Shown here: positions 1 to 8,527 of the stretch, one piece after another
Layout of the letters: each line of letters starts with the position of its first letter
Position numbering within the stretch: position 1 is the stretch's first letter
NCBI GenBank assembly: GCA_036881885.1
Contig: JBAJNL010000002.1
Location: forward strand, 1-64,000
Length of the DNA stretch: 64,000 nucleotides
DNA from: JBAJNL01 sp036881885
GTDB lineage: Bacteria; Pseudomonadota; Alphaproteobacteria; Holosporales; Hepatobacteraceae
Reading direction: 5' to 3'
Translations under genes and position numbers: made by a program
Notes under the pieces: model-generated
What the model was told of the DNA's origin: nothing
The model's input: only the letters and a program-made list of their open reading frames with translations
Database searches by the model: none

Positions 1-177
<177 letters not shown>

Positions 178-206
178 CTATTGTAACGTGTTGGAGCAAA
201 AAAACG

Positions 207-428
207 ATGGCAAAAGAAGAAAATATTGAGTGCACAGGCGTTGTGGAAGAATGCCTAAGAGGCGCTCAATTTAGAGTCAAGCTAGATGATACCGATCGTG
301 TCATTTTGGCGCATATCTCGGGCAAAATACGCAAACACAACATTCACATTGTTGCAGGCGACCGAGTGACTGTTGAGTTGGCCCCCTACAACCTTGAGCG
401 CGGCATCATTAAGTTTCGCCAAAAATAA
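207..428 (+). CDS. infA: translation initiation factor IF-1
   Basis: This 73-residue protein has the size and sequence of IF-1: MAKEE start, FRVKLDD, the HISGKIRK loop and the [11 protein letters not shown] strand of the S1-like OB fold. IF-1 occupies the ribosomal A site during initiation and helps IF-2 and IF-3 select the initiator tRNA. A GGAG Shine-Dalgarno sequence at 193-196 lies about 10 bases before the ATG and supports the start. The gene is divergent from obgE. Its last 20 bases overlap the 3' end of the convergent MFS gene. Confidence 0.97.
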   Translation: MAKEENIECTGVVEECLRGAQFRVKLDDTDRVILAHISGKIRKHNIHIVAGDRVTVELAPYNLERGIIKFRQK

Positions 429-1674
429 CATGCTCCCTTTGATGTTTGGGATGTGTTTCTGGTATGAACAACAGAGTGAACAAGGCAGCCCCCATGCAAA
501 GAGGCAATAAAAGAAGCGCCAGCTGATAGTTTTCTAAGGTGTAAAGCGGCACGTTGTCTTGCACTTGCCCATCCCAAAGGGCGTCGAGTATAAAACCCAC
601 AAGGGGCTGAAAGAAAATACCGCCGGTCATCACAAGGGTGTTGACGAAACCTGTTACAAGGCCGCTCATATAAGACGGCATGCTTTCAGCACCCACAGTG
701 AAAACCAGTGTTTGGCCTGTCATAAAAAGGCCCACCAAAAAAGTGAGCACAAAAGATATCCAGATGGGCTCATAGGTGCCAAAAACAAGCAGTGTGCACA
801 CCAAAGCCGATCCGATTGCCGAAAGCGTCATCAACGACTTTCTTTGATGCAGGCGGTCAGAAAGCAGCGCAATCAAAGGAGCGCCAATGCCCGTTCCGAT
901 AAAAAGCAAGCTAATGCCAATCGAGGCAAACTCTTTAGTGGTGTCGTGCCTTTTCATTAAAAAAGAAACGCCCCAGGTGTCTGTAAAAACAGAAAGTGGC
1001 ACGTAAGTTAAGCAGCCGTAAAGACCTATATACCAAATGTGTGGGTTTCTTAAGATGCGCAGAATATTATGTTTTGTTTGTTTTTCCGAGGTGGTGTCGT
1101 GTGGCTCGCGTTTGTTTTTAACAAAAAGCCATATCAGCAAAAAGAGAACGCCCCCTAAAAGCAGCAAGAAAAAGAAGGCTTTTCGCCAGCCCTGATTTTC
1201 GACCATCAGCGCAAGGGGCAGGTTGGCGAACAAGCCACCAAATTTTCCAAATGTAATGGTTGTGCCAACGGCAAAAGCTACTTTAGAAACTGGCAGCCAG
1301 TGTCTGGCTAAAGAGACTGTGCTCAAAAAGGCGCCCGAGGCACCAAGGCCAATGAGAACGCGTGCAAGGCAGGCAAGCCAAAAAATATCTGCAAACAAAA
1401 ACAGCAGGACTCCTACCAAACACATTGTAATGGCAAACCTAATGATGGCTTGCGGCCCCCATTTGTCGAGCAAAATACCAAGAGGAATTTGAAGCGTTGT
1501 GTAGGCTGCGTAATAGCACGACGCAAAAATACCAAGAGACGAAGCCTGTATGGCAAAAGAGGCCATGAGCTGGTCTGCCATAACATTAGGGGACGCCCTT
1601 AAAATAAACTGGTAAAGGTAGAAAAAAGTCCCAATACCCCAAATAAACCAACCTTTAGAAATTGAAGACGTCAT
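409..1674 (-). CDS. MFS transporter
   Basis: The 421-residue protein is almost wholly hydrophobic, with about 12 predicted membrane segments in two halves joined by a charged loop near residues 190-205 ([17 protein letters not shown]). It has MFS loop features such as GILLDKWG after helix 2 and LSDRLHQRK in the second half. It resembles the sugar-phosphate and metabolite antiporter type of MFS that is common in intracellular alphaproteobacteria and Legionella. The substrate cannot be read from sequence. It is monocistronic and convergent with infA, overlapping the infA 3' end by 20 bases. Confidence 0.85.
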   Translation of the reverse strand: MTSSISKGWFIWGIGTFFYLYQFILRASPNVMADQLMASFAIQASSLGIFASCYYAAYTTLQIPLGILLDKWGPQAIIRFAITMCLVGVLLFLFADIFWLACLARVLIGLGASGAFLSTVSLARHWLPVSKVAFAVGTTITFGKFGGLFANLPLALMVENQGWRKAFFFLLLLGGVLFLLIWLFVKNKREPHDTTSEKQTKHNILRILRNPHIWYIGLYGCLTYVPLSVFTDTWGVSFLMKRHDTTKEFASIGISLLFIGTGIGAPLIALLSDRLHQRKSLMTLSAIGSALVCTLLVFGTYEPIWISFVLTFLVGLFMTGQTLVFTVGAESMPSYMSGLVTGFVNTLVMTGGIFFQPLVGFILDALWDGQVQDNVPLYTLENYQLALLLLPLCMGAALFTLLFIPETHPKHQREHVIFGET

Positions 1675-1830
1675 AAAAGATCTCTCGCAATAGCCTTACT
1701 CTCTTATAAGGAATTTTAAGGCTTTGGTCTAATGTTTGTTTCTAAATGTTTTCTTGGTTTTTGCAGACCTGGTGTCTTTCTTGCTTAAGCACAAGTGTTT
1801 TGGGTAAGGACCGGCTTTTAAAAGATCAAG

Positions 1831-2514
1831 ATGTTTCATAGAACACTTTTATCGCTTTGTTTTTTGACAGCACTGCTTGCTGAGCCCCTTATGGCACGTG
1901 AGTTTTCAAAACCACAGAATTTTCAAGGTTTTAAGATGGGGTTGGGTGCCTTGCGCGCATCACCCGAGGTAACGGTGAGTTTAAACACAACAGGCACGCA
2001 ATGCGCCTTTAATGCGCAGCCTCAGGGGTTTTCTTTAAAAGGGTCGCTTGCCTATGGTTACGAGGTTTCTGGTTTTTTTATAGGCATCGAAGGTTATTAT
2101 CAGCAAAGTTGGTCTAGCTTTGAAGGATCGGCAGGTTTGGGCGGGCAAACACTTAAGGTCGATCTTTCTCACAAAAACGGCTTTGGGGGATTTTTGCTTT
2201 TAGGTAAAAACTTTGGTGGTGTTTTGCCTTACCTCAAAGCCGGTTACGTTGCCGAGAGAATGCGCCTGCAAGCCAGCACCACAACCGGGACAAATCTTTC
2301 TTTTGACCCTTTGCTTCTGGGGGCCTTCTCGTACGGTATCGGCCTTGATACAAAAGTTGCACCACAGGTTATCTTGGGTTTTGAAATTATGTTTGTGGGT
2401 CACGCCAAAGAAAAGCAGCTTTCTCTTCAAGGGCAGCCCATGCCGTTGTCATCGGGCAGCATGAAGCTTGCGAACTCTTTGGGCACCACACTGAAGATTG
2501 CCTTCCTTTTATAA
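1831..2514 (+). CDS. outer-membrane beta-barrel protein (OmpA/OmpW-like porin-fold family)
   Basis: This 227-residue protein has a signal peptide ending at about residue 22 (LLAEPLMA then REF). The rest is made of alternating hydrophobic and polar strands rich in Gly and aromatics (GYEVSGFFIGIEGYY, GFLLLGKNFGG, LPYLKAGYVAER) and ends in LKIAFLL with a hydrophobic final residue. This is typical of small 8-stranded surface antigens of host-associated alphaproteobacteria. There is no OmpA peptidoglycan-binding domain. The stretch 1675-1830 upstream is free of genes and should hold its promoter. The exact function is unknown. Confidence 0.75.
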   Translation: MFHRTLLSLCFLTALLAEPLMAREFSKPQNFQGFKMGLGALRASPEVTVSLNTTGTQCAFNAQPQGFSLKGSLAYGYEVSGFFIGIEGYYQQSWSSFEGSAGLGGQTLKVDLSHKNGFGGFLLLGKNFGGVLPYLKAGYVAERMRLQASTTTGTNLSFDPLLLGAFSYGIGLDTKVAPQVILGFEIMFVGHAKEKQLSLQGQPMPLSSGSMKLANSLGTTLKIAFLL

Positions 2515-2595
2515 TGACAGATCGCCTCTATATGCTTTGAATCCAGAGGTATTGCGTGCTACAGTAAAAGAAATCCCTCAAATAGCAAAAAGATC

Positions 2596-2925
2596 ATGGA
2601 AGAAACTTTAAAGGCGATCGAAAACGATGTTAAAACGCACGCAGTGTTGCTTTATATGAAGGGATCCCCTGATTTTCCACAGTGTGGTTTTTCATCTTTT
2701 GTGTGTGCTGTGTTGCAAAAGCTGGGCGTTTCTTTTGAGGCACGTAATGTTTTAGAGGACAACACCCTGCGCCAGGCCATCAAGACTTTTAGTAACTGGC
2801 CCACCATACCGCAGCTTTATGTGAACGGCCAATTTATTGGCGGCTGTGATATCGTCAAAAACATGTATGAGTCAGGCGAGCTTTTGGCGCTTTTTAAGAA
2901 AGCTGCCCCTGAATTGCAAAAATAA
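2596..2925 (+). CDS. grxD: monothiol glutaredoxin, Grx4 family
   Basis: The protein has 109 residues, full length for GrxD. It carries the monothiol active site CGFS with Cys30 in the context PDFPQCGFSS, the glutathione-binding segment WPTIPQLY with its cis-Pro, and the GGCDI loop. The family binds a [2Fe-2S] cluster at a glutathione-bridged dimer interface and delivers or stores clusters, usually together with BolA. Its 3' end overlaps the convergent polyprenyl synthase gene by 32 bases. No bolA is visible nearby. Confidence 0.95.
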   Translation: MEETLKAIENDVKTHAVLLYMKGSPDFPQCGFSSFVCAVLQKLGVSFEARNVLEDNTLRQAIKTFSNWPTIPQLYVNGQFIGGCDIVKNMYESGELLALFKKAAPELQK

Positions 2926-3889
2926 CCTCAAGTATTTTGTCTTTTAACGGAAGATTTGGCAGGCTTGACAGCGTTTTTTCAGCGCCTGTGATGTGTGCGT
3001 TGATGGTTTCCCTTGTTTTTTGAAAAGCCTTCTTTTTTTCTAAAAGCGCTAAAACATCCTCAAAATCTTTTTCTTGCTTTTTGGGGGCGCTGAAGATGTT
3101 CTCTAAAAACATTTGTTCTTGTGGTGTGCTTTCTTGATAAGCCAAGATCAGTGGAAGCGTCACCTTTCCCTCGCGAAAGTCTTGTCCTGGTGCTTTGCCG
3201 GTGCGCTCTTGCGTGCCTTGGTAGTCTAAAAAATCATCCACAAGTTGAAAGCACATGCCCACATGATAGCCAAACGTTTTAAAGGCGTCTTTCAGGTTTT
3301 CTGCGGACGACAAAAGGCAAGGCAGCGTGGCTGATGTTTCAAAAAGAGAGGCAGTTTTAAGGCGAATCACATCAAGGTAGTGTTCTTTTTGGGCGCCAAT
3401 GGGTAGGTTTGTTTCCATCAGCTCTTTTGTTTGGCCAATGATTACATCGCAAGCTGACGCATGAATAAGGCGCAAGGTTGGCCAATCTTCAATGTGTGAC
3501 AGTGTTTCAAGGGCTTTGCACAAAAGAAAGTCTCCCGAGAGAATGCTGTGGTGTTGGCTCCAAACCGTGTGAGCGGTGGGCTTGCCTCGTCTGACATCAC
3601 TGCTGTCAATCACGTCATCGTGTAAAAGCGTGGCATTGTGAATCAGCTCTATGCAGGCGGCGGCGTCAAGGTGCTTTGGAGTGACAGGCCCCAAAAGCTT
3701 GGTGCATAAAAAAAGCAAAGTGGGGCGAATGCGCTTGCCCCCGCTGTGAACAAGGTGCTGACTGACTTCTTTGATGGGGGATGGCATATCTTGAAGCATT
3801 GTTGTAAGTGTTTGTTCAAGTTGCTGAAGCTCTGCTTGAACGTTTTCTGATACAGAAGAAAAGGAAGGTTTTTGAGAGGGATGCAGCAC
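2894..3889 (-). CDS. ispB: polyprenyl diphosphate synthase (octaprenyl/solanesyl type)
   Basis: The protein has 331 residues with both aspartate-rich motifs of trans-isoprenyl synthases: DDVID at 91-95, followed by RRGKPT, and DDFLD at 218-222. The GGKRIRP substrate-binding segment is at 50-56. The enzyme extends farnesyl diphosphate with isopentenyl units to make the ubiquinone side chain; the chain length cannot be read. Two other ubiquinone genes follow, on both strands (UbiH-type and Coq7), so the side-chain role fits better than a cell-wall undecaprenyl role. The gene is divergent from the UbiH-type gene, with 85 bases between the starts. Confidence 0.9.
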   Translation of the reverse strand: MLHPSQKPSFSSVSENVQAELQQLEQTLTTMLQDMPSPIKEVSQHLVHSGGKRIRPTLLFLCTKLLGPVTPKHLDAAACIELIHNATLLHDDVIDSSDVRRGKPTAHTVWSQHHSILSGDFLLCKALETLSHIEDWPTLRLIHASACDVIIGQTKELMETNLPIGAQKEHYLDVIRLKTASLFETSATLPCLLSSAENLKDAFKTFGYHVGMCFQLVDDFLDYQGTQERTGKAPGQDFREGKVTLPLILAYQESTPQEQMFLENIFSAPKKQEKDFEDVLALLEKKKAFQKTRETINAHITGAEKTLSSLPNLPLKDKILEVIFAIQGQLS

Positions 3890-3974
3890 GATGTCAGTAG
3901 AAAATAGGCTTTTGCTAAGATTTTGAAAGTAATGGTACCATTCAAGTTTTAAAAAAAGAAAGATAAAACTGTTC

Positions 3975-5195
3975 TTGCAAAAAACATCGATCTCTTCTTT
4001 TGATCTGGTTATTGTGGGCGGCGGCCCTGTTGGCCTTTTGCTCAGTCTTTTTTTAAGACAAAGCGGTCTTTCGGTTGCCGTTGTGGATAGCGCGCCTTTA
4101 AAAACCGCCTCTCAAAAAGGGCGCAGTTTTGCGCTGTCTTTTGCAAGTGTTGCGGCCTTGAAGGCTGAAGGGCTTTGGGACCAGGTGCAAAAGGGTGCAA
4201 CGCCTGTTAAAAAAATTTATGTGACCAAAGAAGGCGGGGCGCAGCACTTTCTTTTTGAGCCCGAAAACGTTGGGGCCGAAGCGTTGGGCTTTATGGTGCA
4301 AGAAGGCAGCCTTTTTAAAGCCTTGTCACAGCATGTTTTAAGCAAGAAAACAGATGTGCATTACCATAAAGGAAGATTTAAAAGCCATGTGCCTTGTGCT
4401 TTGGGCACCAAAGTGCTTTTAGAAGATGGCCTTTCTTTTGGTGCCAAGCTTTTGGTGGGCGCAGATGGTGCGCGCTCTTTTACGCGCCAAAAAGTGGGCG
4501 TGCCAACATTGCGTTATGCCTATTCGCAAACTGCGGTGGTTTTCACCGTCAAGCATACAAAGCCCCATCATTTTTGTGCTTTTGAGCACTTTACATCCAA
4601 AGGCCCGCTTGCTTTTTTACCTTTAGCAACAAATCACAGCGCTGTGGTGTGGAGCTTGGACAAAGTTGTTGCAGAAAAGTTTTTAGCACACCCCTTGGCG
4701 CTTTTAAATGCGCTGATTCATCATTTTGGATGGGGGTTGGGAGACCTTGAGCTTGCATCAGAGGTCGGCACTTACCCTCTTGCGCTAACGATGCCAAAAA
4801 AATGTTACGGCACAAGGTGGGTGCTTGTGGGAGATGCAGCGCATGCGCTGCATCCTGTAGCAGGACAGGGTCTTAATCTTGGGATACGGGATGTGTTTTC
4901 ACTGGGGCACCACCTTGCACACCTTAAAGCTTTGGGCCTTGATATAGGCAGCACAACGGCTTTAAAAACGTATGCATCCGCTCGTCTGCCTGATCAATGG
5001 TCTATGGCGCTTGCAACACATGTGTTCGGTGTGGGCATGACCACTAAACTGTCGCATCTCTTCTGGCCATGTAGTGCCAAGCTGTTGCCTTTTTTTAAAA
5101 AGCGCGTTGTGCGTCACGCTATGGGCGTTGGTATTGATCCTTTGTTAGATGCGCTTTGCGATAGCGATCGCAAGACGAGTACCCTCAAGCGTTAA
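3975..5195 (+). CDS. FAD-dependent ubiquinone hydroxylase (UbiH/UbiF/COQ6 family)
   Basis: This 406-residue flavoprotein has the N-terminal dinucleotide motif VIVGGGPVGLLL, a GADGARS segment near residue 165, and the conserved C-terminal GDAAHALHPVAGQGLNLG FAD-binding motif near residue 285. This order is diagnostic for aromatic hydroxylases of the UbiH/COQ6 family, which add ring hydroxyls during ubiquinone synthesis. Which ring position it serves is not clear from sequence. The only in-frame start before the Rossmann strand is TTG at 3975. Its 3' end overlaps coq7 by 51 bases on the opposite strand. Confidence 0.88.
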   Translation: MQKTSISSFDLVIVGGGPVGLLLSLFLRQSGLSVAVVDSAPLKTASQKGRSFALSFASVAALKAEGLWDQVQKGATPVKKIYVTKEGGAQHFLFEPENVGAEALGFMVQEGSLFKALSQHVLSKKTDVHYHKGRFKSHVPCALGTKVLLEDGLSFGAKLLVGADGARSFTRQKVGVPTLRYAYSQTAVVFTVKHTKPHHFCAFEHFTSKGPLAFLPLATNHSAVVWSLDKVVAEKFLAHPLALLNALIHHFGWGLGDLELASEVGTYPLALTMPKKCYGTRWVLVGDAAHALHPVAGQGLNLGIRDVFSLGHHLAHLKALGLDIGSTTALKTYASARLPDQWSMALATHVFGVGMTTKLSHLFWPCSAKLLPFFKKRVVRHAMGVGIDPLLDALCDSDRKTSTLKR

Positions 5196-5702
5196 AAAGC
5201 GCCAGCCATCAATGCCAAGGCTTTGATGATGATGCTCTGCTCCCTCTTCTTTGTGTGCGGCCTCGTCATCTCGTAGCTGTTCAAGGCAGCGAATCAGCTT
5301 TTTTTGCGTAGGCATTTTTTCTTGCAGAAAATCAATTTGTTCTTGGTAGTGCCTTTCGATCACTGTTTCAACAGCCTCGGTTTGTGCCATGGCGTAAGGC
5401 GTGCCCAGCTTGGCAGCAATCGCTCCCCATGTGTAGCCAAAAAACCGCCAAAAACCAGTTAAAAAAGAAGGGCGTGTATTTTTTTGTATGACCCACTTTT
5501 TTAAAATCTCAACGTGCCGGGCTTCCTCGTCAAGCATCTCTTTAAGCAGTTCTTGCGTTGCGGGGTCTTGTGTGTTTTTGATTTGTCCTTTGTACAGGGT
5601 AACAGCGCTTTCTTCACCTGCCAGGTCAACGCGTAGCAAGCTATCGAGTGGTTTTGCTTCCTCATGTGGAAAAGCTGCTGCTGGTAAAAAGGGTGATGAC
5701 AT
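5145..5702 (-). CDS. coq7: demethoxyubiquinone hydroxylase, COQ7 family
   Basis: The protein has 185 residues with the di-iron carboxylate ligands of COQ7: LAGEESAVTLYKGQ, DEEARHVEIL, a Glu in MAQTEAVETVIERHY, and LRDDEAAHKEEGAEHH. COQ7 performs the last ring hydroxylation of ubiquinone synthesis, using O2. Alphaproteobacteria and mitochondria use COQ7 where enterobacteria use UbiF. The gene is the first of a possible minus-strand neighbourhood with the DsbB-like gene, 12 bases apart. It overlaps the UbiH-type gene tail to tail, which keeps the ubiquinone genes physically linked. Confidence 0.93.
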   Translation of the reverse strand: MSSPFLPAAAFPHEEAKPLDSLLRVDLAGEESAVTLYKGQIKNTQDPATQELLKEMLDEEARHVEILKKWVIQKNTRPSFLTGFWRFFGYTWGAIAAKLGTPYAMAQTEAVETVIERHYQEQIDFLQEKMPTQKKLIRCLEQLRDDEAAHKEEGAEHHHQSLGIDGWRFLTLEGTRLAIAIAKRI

Positions 5703-5714
5703 CTCAAAGAAGCC

Positions 5715-6227
5715 TTATGACGAAGAATGTTGCGTTTTTTGGGTAAAGCCCCAAAAACAAAAAAGCGTAAAACAAGATGCAACACCCAGCAGATAAAAGG
5801 TGGGTGGCAGCCCCAAAAAAGTAAACTCTATTGCCGTGCAAGATACTTGGGTTTTGCTGCTTAAAAAAGCCTCTAGCGCTTCAACACTGTCTTCAAGTGG
5901 AAGAGAAGAGGCCTGGCACACAGAAGGCGCCCTAAGCCAGCGAAACTGGATGCCCATGTGATAAAAAGTTGTAAAAGAGAGGCAGGCCCATAACGTGCCG
6001 CTGCAGGCTAAAAGACGCTGTGCACAAAGTGCAGAACATCTAAAGGTCGCAAGGGCTACAAGACCTCCTGCAAGAAAAAGATAGCGCTCTACAAGGCATA
6101 AAAAGCAAGGTGTGGCGCCCAACATTTGCCACAAAACGGCGGCTAAAAACCCAGAAATACCGAATAAACCGACGAAAAGCCCTATGTGCCTTGGGTTGAT
6201 CTTGTAAGCGGAAAAAAAATGATACAT
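5715..6227 (-). CDS. disulfide bond formation protein, DsbB family
   Basis: This 170-residue membrane protein has four predicted helices. A CFLC pair (Cys41, Cys44) follows helix 1 in the context TPCFLCLVERY, and a second periplasmic cysteine pair sits at 104 and 130. This is the four-cysteine layout of DsbB, which reoxidises DsbA and passes electrons to ubiquinone. The location beside ubiquinone genes suits that quinone dependence, though it may be coincidence. The gene lies 12 bases upstream of coq7 on the same strand. Confidence 0.88.
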   Translation of the reverse strand: MYHFFSAYKINPRHIGLFVGLFGISGFLAAVLWQMLGATPCFLCLVERYLFLAGGLVALATFRCSALCAQRLLACSGTLWACLSFTTFYHMGIQFRWLRAPSVCQASSLPLEDSVEALEAFLSSKTQVSCTAIEFTFLGLPPTFYLLGVASCFTLFCFWGFTQKTQHSSS

Positions 6228-6258
6228 TTGTTACGCCCATAAGATTGTTTTGACTCCC

Positions 6259-6852
6259 TTATAGCTTAAGGAAAAAAACAACCAAAAGAGTTAAAACCAT
6301 AAAACCAATAAAAAGAATGCCAAGGCCCAGTGAAAGATGGCGCTGTAGAAAGTCTTGTATGGTAGGACCACAAAAGCGCAAGACAATGCCTTCGATCGAA
6401 AAGCGGAGCGCGCGTCCCACAAGGGATGCAATAATAAAGACATAAAGATTGAGATGCCCCATGCCTGCGGCAAGCGCAAGCAGTTTATAGGGAATGGGTG
6501 TAAAGGCTTTTAACACAATGATCCAGCCGCCATAAACGGTCAACTGATGACTCAGAAAGTCAAACTGCTGTTGCCAGTTATATGTTTTCACAACCCAGGC
6601 GCCCAACGTGCAATAAAGGCCGTAGCCAATAAAATACATGCAAATGCCACCCAGTGTGACACCCAGCGTACCCACTAAAATAAGTAAAGGAAGGTTCTTA
6701 AGGCGCCGTATCGCCAGCACAAGAAATAAAGGATCAACGGGCAAAGGTACAAGGGAGCCAGACAGGAAAGACAGAAACCCAAAAACAAGCAGTGTTTGTG
6801 GATGGTCTGCAAGCTCAAGGGTTTTTTGATTAATCCTTTGAAGGGTCTTCAT
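6259..6852 (-). CDS. DedA/YqaA family membrane protein (VTT domain)
   Basis: From the ATG at 6852, 11 bases after the murJ stop, the product has 197 residues. It has a SGSLVPLPVDPLF re-entrant segment, several membrane helices, a KAFTPIPYKLLALAAG motif and VGRALRFSIEG. These features match the YqaA branch of the DedA (SNARE-associated/VTT) family. DedA proteins flip phospholipids or undecaprenyl phosphate. Being cotranscribed with murJ, the lipid II flippase, fits a lipid-carrier role. A longer reading frame begins at 6942 inside murJ, but the inner start is more likely. Confidence 0.82.
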   Translation of the reverse strand: MKTLQRINQKTLELADHPQTLLVFGFLSFLSGSLVPLPVDPLFLVLAIRRLKNLPLLILVGTLGVTLGGICMYFIGYGLYCTLGAWVVKTYNWQQQFDFLSHQLTVYGGWIIVLKAFTPIPYKLLALAAGMGHLNLYVFIIASLVGRALRFSIEGIVLRFCGPTIQDFLQRHLSLGLGILFIGFMVLTLLVVFFLKL

Positions 6853-6862
6853 AAACGATCGC

Positions 6863-8446
6863 TTATATGTTTTGTTTTTTTTTGATAAGGGAAATGATTT
6901 TTTGAATTTCGGCCCAACAGGCAACGCGTAAGCCGACACCAAAAAGCATCAGCAAGAAAAGCCCTAAAGTTCCGGTATAGAAGACAGCGTCTATTTTTGT
7001 GGTCACGTAAGAAAAGTGGCCTTGCATAAAGTGGCCAAGGGCTACGATTAAAGAAAAAGAAAGCAGCGTCACTTTAAAAACAAAAAACAGCAAGTGGCGC
7101 GGCCAGGTCCATTCTTTGTGTTTGTGCAGCAATAAAGAAAGTCCCAGCACATTAACCCAAGCGGCAACGCTGGTGGCGATCGCGATACCAACATGCCCCA
7201 TGACGCGGGCCAGCAGAATACTTAAAGCCATGTCTACAAAAAGACTGACAGCGCTTGCAATCAGTGGAAGCTTGACCTGCCCTTTTGCAAAAAAACGCGC
7301 GGATAAAATTTTGATCATAATGTAGGCCGGAAGTCCCCAGGCATAAGCTGCCAGTGCTTTAGCCGTTGCAAGGGCGTCGTGTGATTTAAAGGCACCGTGT
7401 TTAAAAACAAGGGCCACCACAAAGTCAGAAAGAATAACAAAAGCAAGAAAAACAAAGCTTGAGAACAAAAAAGAGAAAGCCAGTGCTGTCTCTTGATAAC
7501 TATTGGCTTCTTGGATTTTGTTTTGGCACAGGTTTTTGGTTAAAAGGGGCAGCAACGCAACGCCCATGGCTGTGCCAACAACACTAAGTGGCAACTGCAC
7601 AAGGCGATCAGCATAGTTAAGATAGCTGATGCTTCCTGTGGGCAGCCAAGAGGCAATAAAAAGCCCTACAAAAATATTGATTTGCGCAATGCCCGAGCTC
7701 ATGACAGAGGGCCCTAAACGCTTAAAAAAGCTTTTGATTTCAGGCGTCTTTTGCGGCACCAAAAGAGGCAAGAATAAATCGTTTCTTAAAGCATCGGTTA
7801 AGACGACAAGTAGCTGGACAACACCTGAAAACAAAATGGCCCAGGCAAATACAATGCCCCGTGAAAAAATATCGATCTTCGTGGGATCTTTAAGGTCTAA
7901 AAAGACAAGCACAACACCAATAATGAACAGATTGCCAAAGAAAGGAGAAGCCGCAAAAGCTGTGAAACGACCAATGGCATTAAGAACACCGCCGTAAACA
8001 GCTGTGATAGAAATAAACAAAACAAAGGGAAACATAATGCGCGAGAAGTAAATGGCGTAAAGCATTCTGTCGGGTGTTTTAAGCAAAGCCGGAAAAAGGA
8101 AGAGTAAAATGGGCTTTGTAAACAAAGCAAAAAGCACAGAAAGCGTTAGCAAGATGCAAACACTGATGGATAAAACAGAGGCTGCAAAAAGCTTGGCTTG
8201 TTTAAGGCCTTTTTTCTCGTAAACCGATGTGAAAAGCGGAATAAAGCACGAGTTGATTGTTCCTTCCGCGGTAAAACGCCTGATGAGCGAAGGAATTTTA
8301 AGAGCCAAAACCAGTGCATCCACAATGGCGCCCACGCCCAAAAAGTGTGCCGTTAGCATTTCACGTAAAAAGCCGCCAATGCGGCTGCCAACAGTCCATG
8401 TGCTGATCTTTGTGACGTTTTTAAAAAAACTCATAAGGTCTGACAA
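6863..8446 (-). CDS. murJ: lipid II flippase MurJ
   Basis: This 527-residue polytopic protein begins SFFKNVTKISTWTVGSRIGG FLRE, with the TAHFLGVGAIVDALVLALKIP segment typical of MurJ/MviN. Arginines in FFSRIMFPF and LGPSVMSSGIAQIN match conserved positions of the MOP superfamily core. It moves lipid II across the inner membrane for peptidoglycan synthesis. Its presence shows that the cell still makes a wall. Fourteen helices are expected from its length. It sits upstream of the DedA gene in one probable operon. Confidence 0.94.
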   Translation of the reverse strand: MSDLMSFFKNVTKISTWTVGSRIGGFLREMLTAHFLGVGAIVDALVLALKIPSLIRRFTAEGTINSCFIPLFTSVYEKKGLKQAKLFAASVLSISVCILLTLSVLFALFTKPILLFLFPALLKTPDRMLYAIYFSRIMFPFVLFISITAVYGGVLNAIGRFTAFAASPFFGNLFIIGVVLVFLDLKDPTKIDIFSRGIVFAWAILFSGVVQLLVVLTDALRNDLFLPLLVPQKTPEIKSFFKRLGPSVMSSGIAQINIFVGLFIASWLPTGSISYLNYADRLVQLPLSVVGTAMGVALLPLLTKNLCQNKIQEANSYQETALAFSFLFSSFVFLAFVILSDFVVALVFKHGAFKSHDALATAKALAAYAWGLPAYIMIKILSARFFAKGQVKLPLIASAVSLFVDMALSILLARVMGHVGIAIATSVAAWVNVLGLSLLLHKHKEWTWPRHLLFFVFKVTLLSFSLIVALGHFMQGHFSYVTTKIDAVFYTGTLGLFLLMLFGVGLRVACWAEIQKIISLIKKKQNI

Positions 8447-8527
8447 AAAAAAATATCACGTTCATTATACGGTGTTTGCGGGTGAAAGCCACTGTTTTTA
8501 GGTGATGCCTTAAAAGGTGCCGTGGGC